Assembly (NCBI RefSeq): GCF_000730565.1
Contig: NZ_BBIQ01000014.1
Coordinates: 62,001-126,000 of the forward strand
Length of the DNA stretch: 64,000 nucleotides
Reading direction: 5' to 3'
From: Pseudomonas fulva NBRC 16637 = DSM 17717
GTDB lineage: Bacteria; Pseudomonadota; Gammaproteobacteria; Pseudomonadales; Pseudomonadaceae
Position numbers and translations under genes: made by a program
In this document: positions 53,605 through 63,221 of the stretch, one piece after another
Numbering within the stretch: the first letter of the stretch is position 1
Layout: every line of letters begins with the position of its first letter
Notes under the pieces: generated by a model
Told to the model about the DNA's origin: nothing
Seen by the model: only the letters and a program-made list of their open reading frames with translations
Database searches by the model: none

Positions 53605-54510
53605 TTACTTATGGATTTCGTCTAGCATACGTTTAACGCCTTGCTGCCAGGGCGGCATTTTCAACTTAAACGCGCTTTCGAGCTTGCCCAGTGCCAGCCG
53701 CGAATTTCGCGGGCGCGGCGCGGGTACAGGGTAAGCGTCGGTATTGATCGCTGATACTTGATCAGCGTTCACTTTAAGCGATATGCCCCTGCAAAGCGCG
53801 TCCTGCAGCACTAATTGCGCATAAGCGTGCCAGCATGTTTCACCCGATGCAGCCAGGTGGTAGATCCCGGCAAGGTGAGCGTTCGCGGGCTGGTTGACCA
53901 CCTGGCGCACGACATGGGCTGTAACGTCCGCGATCAAGTCAGCACCGGTTGGGGCGCCGAACTGGTCAGCTACCACGCTCAAGGCGTCCCGCTCCTGGGC
54001 AAGGCGCAGCATGGTCTTTGCAAAGTTATTTCCGCGGGCAGCGTACACCCAGCTGGTGCGCAGGATGACGGCCTTGGCACCGCTGGCTTCTATGGCCTGC
54101 TCACCCTCAAGCTTGGTACGGCCATAGACCGACAGCGGGCCGGTGGCTGCGGTTTCTTGCCGAGGCTGATCACCGCTGCCGTCATACACGTAGTCAGTGG
54201 AGTAATGAATCAGCCAAGCGCCCAAGCGAGCGGCTTCACGCGCCAGTAGGGCAGGGGCCTGAGCATTGATAAGCGCTGCTGCCTGAGGATCACCCTCTGC
54301 TTTATCCACGGCTGTATAAGCGGCCGCGTTGACGATTACATCAGGCGCGAGCAAACGAACTGTGCTCGCCAACGCATCCAACTGGCTCAAATCGCCACAG
54401 AGCTCGCCGTCACCCTGACGGTCCAGTGCGACAACTTCACCGAGCGGCGAAAGAGACCGCTGCAGCTCCCAGCCTACTTGCCCGTTTTTCCCCAACAGCA
54501 GGATTTTCAC
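53605..54510 (-). CDS. rmlD: dTDP-4-dehydrorhamnose reductase RmlD
   Basis: RmlD is the NADPH-dependent reductase of the last step to dTDP-L-rhamnose. The 301-residue short-chain-dehydrogenase-type protein has the cofactor loop [14 protein letters not shown], the [10 protein letters not shown] segment and the catalytic YGRTKLEGE. Its start overlaps the rmlB stop (ATGA). Moderately conserved relative to RmlA and RmlB, as usual. Confidence 0.96.
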   Translation of the reverse strand: MKILLLGKNGQVGWELQRSLSPLGEVVALDRQGDGELCGDLSQLDALASTVRLLAPDVIVNAAAYTAVDKAEGDPQAAALINAQAPALLAREAARLGAWLIHYSTDYVYDGSGDQPRQETAATGPLSVYGRTKLEGEQAIEASGAKAVILRTSWVYAARGNNFAKTMLRLAQERDALSVVADQFGAPTGADLIADVTAHVVRQVVNQPANAHLAGIYHLAASGETCWHAYAQLVLQDALCRGISLKVNADQVSAINTDAYPVPAPRPRNSRLALGKLESAFKLKMPPWQQGVKRMLDEIHK

Positions 54511-55607
54511 GCTTCATTTGCCCCGTATTGCTTAGCCACCCAATCACGGTACGAACCGTCCATCACGCCCTGCACCCATTCCTGATTGGCAAGGTACCAG
54601 GCGACAGTTTTGCGGATGCCGGTATCGAACGTTTCCGCAGGTTTCCAGCCTAGCTCGCGCTCGATCTTGCGTGCATCGATGGCGTAACGGCGGTCGTGGC
54701 CCGGGCGGTCTGTCACGTAGGTGATCAGCTCGGCGTAGTGTCCGACAGGCGCACCGGTCTTTTGGTTGATCACATTGCGCGCGGACGCTGGCGCCAGTTC
54801 ATCGAGCAGGCCGCAGACGGTACGCACGATATCGATGTTGGCTTTCTCGTTCCAGCCGCCGATGTTGTAGGTTTCGCCTGTGGTGCCGGCTTCCAGCACA
54901 CGGCGGATACCCGAGCAGTGGTCCTCTACGTACAACCAGTCCCGAATCTGCTGGCCGTCACCGTAGACCGGCAACGGTTTACCCGCGAGCGCGTTGACGA
55001 TCATGAGCGGGATCAGTTTTTCGGGGAAGTGGAACGGCCCGTAGTTGTTGGAGCAGTTGGTGGTGAGGACTGGCATACCGTAGGTATGGAAGTAGGAACG
55101 CACCAGGTGGTCACTGGCGGCTTTGCTAGCGGAGTAGGGGCTGTTGGGGGCGTAGGGTGTGGTTTCAGTGAACGCCGGATCGTTTAGCGCGAGTGTGCCG
55201 TACACCTCATCTGTTGAGACGTGGAGGAAGCGGAAACCTTCTTTCTCCTGCCCGGTCAGACTGCTCCAGTGCGCACGTGCGGCTTCCAGCAATCTAAAGG
55301 TGCCCATGACGTTGGTCTGGACGAATGCCTCAGGCCCGGTAATAGAGCGGTCTACATGAGATTCGGCTGCAAAATGGACCACGGCGCGGGGGCGGTGCTC
55401 GGCGAACAGCTTGGCCAAGAGCGACGCGTCGCAGATGTCGCCTTGGACGAAGTGATGCTGTGTGTTGCCTTCAAGGGACTGCAGGTTGGCTAGGTTGCCT
55501 GCGTAGGTGAGGGCGTCGAGGTTGAGGACGGGTTCCTCATGGTGCGCGCACCACTGCAGAACGTAATTTGACCCGATGAAGCCGGCTCCGCCTGTTACTA
55601 GAATCAT
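54507..55607 (-). CDS. rmlB: dTDP-glucose 4,6-dehydratase RmlB
   Basis: RmlB converts dTDP-glucose to dTDP-4-keto-6-deoxyglucose with bound NAD. The 366-residue protein has [25 protein letters not shown], the HVSTDEVYG active site and [13 protein letters not shown]. It is the first gene of rmlBDAC; the 248-bp AT-rich stretch upstream should hold the promoter. Rhamnose made here probably enters the surface glycan of this locus or LPS core. Confidence 0.97.
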   Translation of the reverse strand: MILVTGGAGFIGSNYVLQWCAHHEEPVLNLDALTYAGNLANLQSLEGNTQHHFVQGDICDASLLAKLFAEHRPRAVVHFAAESHVDRSITGPEAFVQTNVMGTFRLLEAARAHWSSLTGQEKEGFRFLHVSTDEVYGTLALNDPAFTETTPYAPNSPYSASKAASDHLVRSYFHTYGMPVLTTNCSNNYGPFHFPEKLIPLMIVNALAGKPLPVYGDGQQIRDWLYVEDHCSGIRRVLEAGTTGETYNIGGWNEKANIDIVRTVCGLLDELAPASARNVINQKTGAPVGHYAELITYVTDRPGHDRRYAIDARKIERELGWKPAETFDTGIRKTVAWYLANQEWVQGVMDGSYRDWVAKQYGANEA

Positions 55608-55855
55608 GAAGATAGACCTGCTCTAAAATGGGCGTTTTGTGTAATGACGGTCTTGAGTACTCAAATCAATGCACTAACTGACCGTGACGCTTTCATTTCA
55701 TCTGCTAAGGATGTGCAACAACCGTATGATCACTCATATTTCGATAAGTTACTAAAATACAAAAATACTAGATTTTCAAATGATAACGCTGGTTCTTATT
55801 TCTGAATAGCAGTAAATTAATAAACTGCCGCTAACGTATGGTTGCATTTGTGTGG

Positions 55856-56914
55856 TCACTTGTCTAGCAGTTCACGAATTGCGTTGAGAAGCTTCTCGGA
55901 CTGCGCAGATTTATCTTGTTCGATTCTGAGTTTGTTTTCTAATTCCACAATCCTTTGATTATAGTTGTGGGCTATTAATATACTAATTCCAAGTGCTTTC
56001 TCTTGTGATGTTTCTGACTCATTGCAGAACTTGGAGAACCAGGGGCTCCTAGAAGCTCGATCCAGCCAAATGGATCTATAAGCAAATAAAACACCCTGTC
56101 GCTCATCGACAAACCCACGAATTATGCTGCGATCAAACGGTGCCCATGGCTTGACATTAGTAATGTAATGAAGGTTCTTGGCGGTAGGGTGTAAATTTTT
56201 ATCAACTAATACAGCCCAGCGTACGCGGTGGTTGTATACAGGATCAAGCTCTTCGACCTGATCCTGGCAACTGGAAAATGCAAAATATAGTGCAAGCTGT
56301 TCTATTAGCTTTGCCTTCGGGCAATGCGAAAAAATAAACTCATAACACTTCAAGAGTCTGTCAAAGAACTTGTTCTGATGGCAAAGTTTATTATCGAAGG
56401 CAATGAACCCTGCATTCATGTAGGCCCGAACTTGAGGGTTTAAAAGCCCTTGGTGGGTTGCTAAAGAGATAGAGTCAGCTGTAAGCCCCTCTTTCTCGAG
56501 GTTTATATTCATTATCAGTCCGCGTGCCATTCCAGCGACAGGCATCACATTCTGGATTTCATACCTGCCGAGGCAAAGTATGTCATAGTCCACCTTGATA
56601 GATTGCTCATAACCGATAGTGAGCAAATATTCTGGTAAAGCCCAGTTGAGTAATATCTCAATCGGCCAGCGACCCTCAGCCATTTGTGGTAAGGTGGCAA
56701 TACGGTCATCAACTTCTAAAATCTTAGCATCGATAAATGTGATTTTGTGATGTTGGAGAGCATCAATCATGTCACTGGTCAATTTAGACGCATCGAAACA
56801 CATGAAGGCATCAAAAGTATTAGGGTTTTTATCTTGAATACTGTCGAGTGCCACCAGCGCAGGAAAGAAAATTCGTTCATCTCCCGCAACGAAAATAGCT
56901 GGCTTGTTGGGCAT
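55856..56914 (-). CDS. GT8-like glycosyltransferase with C-terminal coiled coil
   Basis: A 352-residue protein resembling retaining GT8 (LgtC-type) enzymes. The N-terminus AIFVAGDERIFFPALVALDS is the donor-binding strand and helix, and SIKVDYDILCLGRY carries a DxD-like metal motif. YMNAGFIAFDN is the conserved acceptor-side segment. The last 40 residues form a short coiled coil (ENKLRIEQDKSAQSEKLL). AAGGAGAGG gives a strong ribosome site. The gene is distinctly AT-richer than rmlBDAC beside it, indicating a different origin. The sugar is not predictable. Confidence 0.75.
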   Translation of the reverse strand: MPNKPAIFVAGDERIFFPALVALDSIQDKNPNTFDAFMCFDASKLTSDMIDALQHHKITFIDAKILEVDDRIATLPQMAEGRWPIEILLNWALPEYLLTIGYEQSIKVDYDILCLGRYEIQNVMPVAGMARGLIMNINLEKEGLTADSISLATHQGLLNPQVRAYMNAGFIAFDNKLCHQNKFFDRLLKCYEFIFSHCPKAKLIEQLALYFAFSSCQDQVEELDPVYNHRVRWAVLVDKNLHPTAKNLHYITNVKPWAPFDRSIIRGFVDERQGVLFAYRSIWLDRASRSPWFSKFCNESETSQEKALGISILIAHNYNQRIVELENKLRIEQDKSAQSEKLLNAIRELLDK

Positions 56915-57169
56915 ACACCTCTCCTTCGTCTGGTCTCAGTAGGCGAATTTCTAATTTATGCCTACGTAACAATTGGTATTCTAATGGGTAAATCATACTC
57001 AAGAATGAATCTATAGGCTACTTCAATTCGAAAAAAAATAGTCAGCGGCTAGTTGAGCTAGGTGATTTTTGGGTCGACATACGGAGCGGCGTATGGTAAA
57101 CGTCGCAGAATGAGTTGAATTAGTACCACGTGGCCATGGTTAACTGAATAAGCATAGACGGAAGAAAAA

Positions 57170-58555
57170 ATGTTGAACGTTTCCCGGGGAAGTTGGTCCG
57201 TTGCCACTACGGTTAGGGCCCCTGAATATCAGATTAATAATTTTTTGGAGCACTACGTAGGATTGGGTGCAGATAAAATCTATATTTTTTTCGACGATCC
57301 CGAATTCACCGCTTATGACGCAGACAGGTTCGCTGGACGCGTTATCTCTTTTGTATGCAATGATAAATATTGGGAAACAGCCTATAAAGCTCCGCCTATG
57401 GCAGAGCGGATAGGGCGCCCGGACGCTGTAGAGATAAGGCAAGGTGTTAATGCTCTCTTTGCGAGGGAAGTAATGACGTCCGAGTGGCTGCTTCACGTCG
57501 ACGTGGATGAATTCATATACGCAAAGAAAGATGTTTCTGAGGTGCTGTCGGTATATCCTGCGACGGTTTTTTCAGTGCTACTTCGGACGCTTGAAGCTGT
57601 CTACGATAGTGTAAAACCGGAAGGTAAAGAAACAGATACTCTTTATTTTAAGAAATCCGTGCAACAAAAGGAGCTGCTAGAGGAGATATACCCCTCTGAG
57701 TTGTTAAAATGCGCTACAAACGGATTATGGGGCACTATAATAGGGAAGTCTTTCATAAGAAAAAGCCCTGAAATAAAATCAATGTCTGTTCACTGGCCAA
57801 CCCCAGTTGATACGTCACTTACAAAAAATGTACCTACTTACTATATAGATTTGTTGCACTTTGAAGGTCAGACCTACGATCTTTTTAAAGAAAAAGTAAA
57901 GCTGCGAATTTATAAGAATGTCGCTAAACATATGCCTCAGACTTATAAAGTGCGGCTTGATATTTGTAAGCGAGCCTATGAGGAGCATGGTGATGAAGGG
58001 CTCTTATCTGTATACAGGAGTTTCTATGTTATGGAATCCGATACTCTTGATAAGGCGATCCAGTCGGGCGTGGTTGTCAAAGTAAACTGGTCACTGGGTA
58101 CGATATCCGATCACAAAATTCTGATCAATAATCCAATATTCGATTTGAACGCGCGACTTAGCAACTGGGGTGGAACTCTGATTAAGTCAGTCCACGGGAC
58201 GTATTTAGTGTATGACAGCGATGAAATGCTTATCAAATCCGCTGCTGCACAGGAGGTTGTCAATCGGAAAAATTATCATCCCGTTGAGATAGAGGTTGTG
58301 GAAAAACGGGCTAGGTTATTTGTTAGGTATCAGAATTATATTTTGCGAGTTTACGCTTCTCAAGGGCTTTTAAGAGCAGCGAACTCCGATGAAGATAACT
58401 GGTTGAACGTGAGTTATCAAGATTCTGTTATACACCTGGAACGAGAGGGTGTCTATTTATCCGTTGCTCCTAGTAAGGCTGTGACCTTTGATCGCATGCG
58501 AGCTTCAAAATGGGAATCTTTTACTTTAAAAGAAATTTATCCTCAAATTTCCTGA
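57170..58555 (+). CDS. GT2-type glycosyltransferase (Glyco_tranf_2_4-like)
   Basis: A 461-residue protein whose first 250 residues fit the Glyco_tranf_2_4/GT92-like group: ATTVRAPEYQINNFLEHYVG, LGADKIYIFFDDPE and the metal-binding WLLHVDVDEFIY. The C-terminal about 150 residues are beta-rich with no named domain (possibly carbohydrate binding). It stands alone on the plus strand between minus-strand genes, in AT-rich DNA, and ends in a strong hairpin. It probably adds a branch or end sugar. Confidence 0.75.
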   Translation: MLNVSRGSWSVATTVRAPEYQINNFLEHYVGLGADKIYIFFDDPEFTAYDADRFAGRVISFVCNDKYWETAYKAPPMAERIGRPDAVEIRQGVNALFAREVMTSEWLLHVDVDEFIYAKKDVSEVLSVYPATVFSVLLRTLEAVYDSVKPEGKETDTLYFKKSVQQKELLEEIYPSELLKCATNGLWGTIIGKSFIRKSPEIKSMSVHWPTPVDTSLTKNVPTYYIDLLHFEGQTYDLFKEKVKLRIYKNVAKHMPQTYKVRLDICKRAYEEHGDEGLLSVYRSFYVMESDTLDKAIQSGVVVKVNWSLGTISDHKILINNPIFDLNARLSNWGGTLIKSVHGTYLVYDSDEMLIKSAAAQEVVNRKNYHPVEIEVVEKRARLFVRYQNYILRVYASQGLLRAANSDEDNWLNVSYQDSVIHLEREGVYLSVAPSKAVTFDRMRASKWESFTLKEIYPQIS

Positions 58556-58561
58556 TTGAGT

Positions 58562-58593
58562 CTGGAGCGGTGCCAGCCGCTCCAGTAGTTTTT
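58562..58593. terminator. Strong terminator between convergent genes
   Basis: CTGGAGCGG (58562-58570) pairs exactly with CCGCTCCAG (58577-58585) around a 6-nt loop, followed by TAGTTTTT on the plus strand. It ends the 57170 gene and possibly also the convergent 1403-residue gene. Confidence 0.88.
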
Positions 58594-58612
58594 AAATATT
58601 TGAACAGTGGGC

Positions 58613-61600
58613 TTACTGGTCGACTTTCCTCAGTCGCGTATACCCTAGTGCATTCTTGAACATGGCTGCTACGTCTTTATTGTATTGCTCAGGACTGAAT
58701 TCTTTGAAAACTAACGGAGCTGCAAGATGCTGCTTCATGGCAGAGGTAAGTGCAACTTCATTATTTTCTACGAGAAGACCATAACCTGGATTCAAAATGC
58801 TGTGAGGCCCTGGAATATCAGTAGATATTACAGGTGTTTTAAGGACTAACGCTTCTATGATTGCGAGGCCTTGCCCTTCGTGGTCAGATGAAAATACAAA
58901 TAAATCTAACGATCTTATAAGAGGGTAAGGGTTTTGGCGGATGCCGGCAAGTAACACTCGACCTTCAAGATTTAGTTCTGAAATGCGTTGTTGAAGACGA
59001 GACCACTGTGGTCCGTCGCCTACAATGATTAATTTAACGTCTGCATCCGTTTCCCGGATAAATTGATAGAATGCATTGATTAGTTTGTAATGGCCTTTTT
59101 CGGGCGAAAGTCTGCCTACAGTGCCGAATACACGTGAGTTACCTGCCCAGTCAACGATGTCACTATCTAACGGCTTAGTCGATTTTTTACGAATTTCTTC
59201 AATGTTGATGAAGTTGTCGCAATAAACGAACCTATCTTCACTAATTCCTGTCTTTTCAGCGAGGTTGAGCAAGTTTTGCTGATTAACGCTTTCTGATACT
59301 GAAATCAACTTGTCATAGCAATGGTAGAGCTCAAATATTCCTGATAGAAATTCGTACTTCGTAAGGTGCTCTTCCATCATATTATTGTGCAAGTACACAA
59401 CCTTGTGTGAATTTTCCGGACCATAGCCTAGTAGGCCTGTCCAGAATTTACCGTACCCTTCAAACTGTATAACGATGTCAAAATTAGCGCAGCCGAAAAC
59501 TCTCCTGAATTCCTTCTTCATGAGCTTCTTGTATACATCCCACATTGCCTCTGAATGGAGTGTGTCGTGGTTATTGAAAGTGTCCATGACGAGCTTCTCC
59601 TCTGGGGAGTAGTTCACCATGCCTACTCGGCTTATTATCTGCACCTCATCGCTTATAGAGTGGAGTTTATTCAACCGGTATTCGTCGGTTTCGATAGTGT
59701 CTGGGTCAATGACCAAAGTGATACTATATCGTTTTTTGTCGATTGCATGTATCAAGCTAAGACAGGATTGGGTGATCCCATTTGGGGGTAGCGATCCAGC
59801 ATATATCAAGATAGACTTTCTATTGTCCTGATAATTGCTAAGTGTGAACGAATGATCATTTTCAAATAGCAGCCTGATAGCACGCTCTGTTGCATAACCA
59901 GCAGAAGCATCGAAATATTTCAGGTTTTCTGTTGTAATTTCAATTGGTGTATACTTTACTTCTAATAAAGATTCGATTTCTTCAAGTAATTCTTTGCGGT
60001 TAGTTACCACGTCGCCAGGAATTGTTTCCAATTCCAAATACATACCCCTTGTGGAGCGGTAATCATCATAGTCATATGCATAATAGATGATAGGTTTACC
60101 AGTAGGCATAAAGTCAAAGCAAATACTTGAGTAATCTGTTATCAAGATATCGATGATAGAAAGAAGGTCAGATGTCTCAATATCTGCGGGAACTGACTTA
60201 AAGCCCTGCTCAGCTATAAGTTCCTCTGACATATGGTGTCCGCGGAATAAGAAGTTGCACTTAAGACTTCCAAGGGCATCCAAGTCACCGATCAACTGAT
60301 CCAAGTCTACCGTGGCTTCCGATGTGGATCCTCTCCAAGTCGGCGCATAAAGCACTGTTGGTAGTGACTTATCAATTCTAAGTTTTTGGATAAGCAACGA
60401 ACTGGTTGAAGAGTCTGGTATCAGAATTCGATCGTTTCTCGGATAGCCAGTTTCCGCAATAATTCCGTTGAACGTACCGGCAATATCATGTGAACGAACC
60501 ATTACGTCAGATGTATGAGAGTTAGGGCTCAGGAGATGCGTGGCATGCAAGAAGTTTCTTGAGACATTCTTGTGGGCCATAAAGGAATTTTTATTGTCTT
60601 TGCCCAGTCCTTTCATTGGCGTGCCGTGCCAAGTATTTAAGTACATTTGCTCTGGTCTCCGTACAAACCAGGGCATGAAAGTATTGTTGTTGATCAGATA
60701 TTTGGCTGTCGCTATATAGCGTCTATACAGGTAGCTGTTTCTCTCAACAATGATAACATTTTTGGATTTTTTAAGTTGGTCTGGCGCTGCGCTGGTGTTC
60801 GTAAGCGCCCAGACGTGAGTTAGATGACTATATTCCGGAGCGGATGATAAAGCCTTATATATAGCATACGGGTTACAGCTTACAGATGCGCCATGGAAGC
60901 TTTCGTAAAAGACAATATTTTCTTCAATGGGCAGAGTTTCGATCAACTCATTATATTCGATGGCATTCTTCAGCCCTTGGCTTTTTTCATAGCGAGAATA
61001 ATCAAAACCATATGCGCGCTTGATGATTCTCGTCTGTACAAATGCATTGCAGGCTTGGGCATACTCTCCCATGCACATAAGTGCATGGCCATGCATATAG
61101 TGCCACCTGGGATTGTGAGCGTTACTGCGTGCAGTTAACTCCGCGAATATCTTACTTGCACTTTCCCATTGCTTGTTCTTCTGAAGTTCAATGCCGAGCT
61201 CTGTATAAAGCTGTAGATTGAATGGGGTTTGGCCGAAAATGGTATTCAGTGCATAAAGACGATCTAGTGATTCGATCAGCGTTTTTTGTTTATTGGGTGT
61301 GCCCGAAGAGTTGTCGGTGTCTCCGATAATGACAACAGGTTCTGGTGCGCTAAGTTTATCTTTAGTAGATTTTAAAAAGGCCAGACATGCAGCTTCATAG
61401 TCACCTGCTAATTTAAGTGCATAGCCTTGACGGTAGAACCAATAAGGCTCTAGCTTGCTGCTTTTGTTTGCAGCACTACCATAGGCTTGAGCTGCGTCTG
61501 AGAACTCCCCAGCTCGTTCTAAGACAAATCCAAGCCTGTAATACCAGTAATTATGCTTGGAGTCTAAACCAATAGCTAGCTTGTAATTAATCGCTGCTTC

Positions 61601-62824
61601 CTTCCAGAGGAAACAGCGGTCATAAGCCATGCCTATCCTATAGTAAAGTTCTGCATCAGTGGGATTTTCGCTGGTCTTTTTTACGTACTGATAAGCTGCT
61701 TCCTTCCAGAGTCCCCTGGCTTGGTGGTTGACTCCGATCCCGAAACGCGCAACAGCTGGATCTTTGCTTAACTTAACGCTCTTTTTATAGTAAATTTCTG
61801 CAAGATCATAATCTTTTAATAGCTCGTTTAGATAGCCTAATCGATACAGCCAGGTATGATTTTCTGGTTCTAAATTCAGAGCTTTTGTGTAACAGGCTAC
61901 TGCGTCTGATAAGCGATTTAGTTTTTCGCAGACTTCTGCTTTTTTTATCAGAAGATCTTTGCGATTGGAGGACAGTTCACAGGCTTTTTGCAGTGCGTCA
62001 GCCGCTTGCCACCACTTTTTCTGAGTGCTGTAAATGCGAGCCAGTGTTTCAAAATGATCTAGCGCTCCGGAGGTCGAGCAAATGTGACTGTAGATCAACT
62101 CTGCATTTGCGTGTCGCCCAATTTTTTCTAGATAAGCGGCGACCTTGGTGCATGTGTCAATGTCGGGTTTTCGTGATATCAGTAACTTACAAGCTTGATC
62201 AAGATTCGAAAATTCGAGTTTGCTTGTGGGTTTTGGAGATGGTTTTGTGGGACTTTGGAAGTCAATATAATGTATCAAAGGGTTAAGGGAGTGGTGCTCA
62301 TTTTGCTGATGTATCAACCAGTACCAGCAAGTATCAAAAGAGGCGGATGGGTTCCGAAACTCTACTGCTCCGTACTGCAGATAGTGATGAGCGGGGTCGA
62401 CTTTGCTAGCCGCTACATCGGGATAAGTCTTAAGATAAAAGCTGGGATCAAAAAAATCAGAAGATGAGATTTTGTTTATTAGAAGTGTTTGCTCTGAATT
62501 TGGACCCCTAACAGCCATTGCCTCTGTGATTGCAGAAGGTGCGTGATCAATCTGTATAGCAGCTTTGCGTTCTATAAAGTCGATAAAAGCATTTTTTCCG
62601 ATCGATTCCGGATAATCTTTGACGTAGGATTGTGGGTCAAAATCCTTTCTGGGCAGACGTCCTTCTTGTGCACCATATAGCACATAGTGATTAACTGGCT
62701 GCATGCCACTCGCTTTTACGTCCGGATAAGCCTCATTGTAGAAGTCAGCATCGAACAAGCCGGAAGCGATGATTGTTTCTATTTCGCGTAAGATACGTTC
62801 GCGATCAATGTTCATAGTGTTCAT
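58613..62824 (-). CDS. TPR / CDP-glycerol glycerophosphotransferase / GT4 fusion protein
   Basis: A 1403-residue multidomain enzyme. N-terminal repeats (YPDVKASGMQPVNHYVLYGA near 30-50 and YPDVAASKVDPAHHYLQYGA near 135-155) are followed by TPR repeats (about 210-620). A TagF/Glyphos_transf domain (about 630-1000) follows, with NTWHGTPMKGLGKD near 728 and ITDYSSICFDFMPTGKP near 895. The last part is a GT4 domain (about 1000-1400) with GRLSPEKGHYKL and EGQGLAIIE. It should polymerise or add glycerol phosphate and also a sugar. ATGA overlap couples it to tagD. Confidence 0.85.
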   Translation of the reverse strand: MNTMNIDRERILREIETIIASGLFDADFYNEAYPDVKASGMQPVNHYVLYGAQEGRLPRKDFDPQSYVKDYPESIGKNAFIDFIERKAAIQIDHAPSAITEAMAVRGPNSEQTLLINKISSSDFFDPSFYLKTYPDVAASKVDPAHHYLQYGAVEFRNPSASFDTCWYWLIHQQNEHHSLNPLIHYIDFQSPTKPSPKPTSKLEFSNLDQACKLLISRKPDIDTCTKVAAYLEKIGRHANAELIYSHICSTSGALDHFETLARIYSTQKKWWQAADALQKACELSSNRKDLLIKKAEVCEKLNRLSDAVACYTKALNLEPENHTWLYRLGYLNELLKDYDLAEIYYKKSVKLSKDPAVARFGIGVNHQARGLWKEAAYQYVKKTSENPTDAELYYRIGMAYDRCFLWKEAAINYKLAIGLDSKHNYWYYRLGFVLERAGEFSDAAQAYGSAANKSSKLEPYWFYRQGYALKLAGDYEAACLAFLKSTKDKLSAPEPVVIIGDTDNSSGTPNKQKTLIESLDRLYALNTIFGQTPFNLQLYTELGIELQKNKQWESASKIFAELTARSNAHNPRWHYMHGHALMCMGEYAQACNAFVQTRIIKRAYGFDYSRYEKSQGLKNAIEYNELIETLPIEENIVFYESFHGASVSCNPYAIYKALSSAPEYSHLTHVWALTNTSAAPDQLKKSKNVIIVERNSYLYRRYIATAKYLINNNTFMPWFVRRPEQMYLNTWHGTPMKGLGKDNKNSFMAHKNVSRNFLHATHLLSPNSHTSDVMVRSHDIAGTFNGIIAETGYPRNDRILIPDSSTSSLLIQKLRIDKSLPTVLYAPTWRGSTSEATVDLDQLIGDLDALGSLKCNFLFRGHHMSEELIAEQGFKSVPADIETSDLLSIIDILITDYSSICFDFMPTGKPIIYYAYDYDDYRSTRGMYLELETIPGDVVTNRKELLEEIESLLEVKYTPIEITTENLKYFDASAGYATERAIRLLFENDHSFTLSNYQDNRKSILIYAGSLPPNGITQSCLSLIHAIDKKRYSITLVIDPDTIETDEYRLNKLHSISDEVQIISRVGMVNYSPEEKLVMDTFNNHDTLHSEAMWDVYKKLMKKEFRRVFGCANFDIVIQFEGYGKFWTGLLGYGPENSHKVVYLHNNMMEEHLTKYEFLSGIFELYHCYDKLISVSESVNQQNLLNLAEKTGISEDRFVYCDNFINIEEIRKKSTKPLDSDIVDWAGNSRVFGTVGRLSPEKGHYKLINAFYQFIRETDADVKLIIVGDGPQWSRLQQRISELNLEGRVLLAGIRQNPYPLIRSLDLFVFSSDHEGQGLAIIEALVLKTPVISTDIPGPHSILNPGYGLLVENNEVALTSAMKQHLAAPLVFKEFSPEQYNKDVAAMFKNALGYTRLRKVDQ

Positions 62825-63219
62825 ACGTGGGACAGACTAGTTTTGATTTCGGTTGTAGAGATTGCCGGCGTACGGTCAAGGTAGACAACTTCGCAATACT
62901 CTTTGAGCATGTCGAATTTACCCTCCCAGTCGTTACCCATAACAAAAATCTGAGCTTCATATTTGCTAATGTCGGTAACCTTTTGCTCCCAGTTATCCTC
63001 AGGGAACACAAAGTCTACGTAGCGAATCGATTCTAATACTATCTTGCGATTTTCATAGTTGAGCAAGGACGACTTGTGTTTGCCGGCATTAAATTCGTCC
63101 GAAGACAAGCCTACGACCAACCTATCACCCAGCGCACGAGCGCGCTTCAAGAGGTTGATATGGCCACGGTGTAATATATCGAACGTACCGTATGTGATAA
63201 CCGTTTTCAATTTATTCAT
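62821..63219 (-). CDS. tagD: Glycerol-3-phosphate cytidylyltransferase (TagD-like)
   Basis: TagD makes CDP-glycerol from CTP and glycerol-3-P. The 132-residue protein has the nucleotidyltransferase signature YGTFDILHRGH with HRGH at 17-20 and the C-terminal RTPAISTTEIK motif. It lies between two genes for CDP-glycerol-using transferases, spaced by 2 bp from one and overlapping the other, so the three make a compact teichoic-acid-like unit. Confidence 0.95.
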   Translation of the reverse strand: MNKLKTVITYGTFDILHRGHINLLKRARALGDRLVVGLSSDEFNAGKHKSSLLNYENRKIVLESIRYVDFVFPEDNWEQKVTDISKYEAQIFVMGNDWEGKFDMLKEYCEVVYLDRTPAISTTEIKTSLSHV

Positions 63220-63221
63220 CC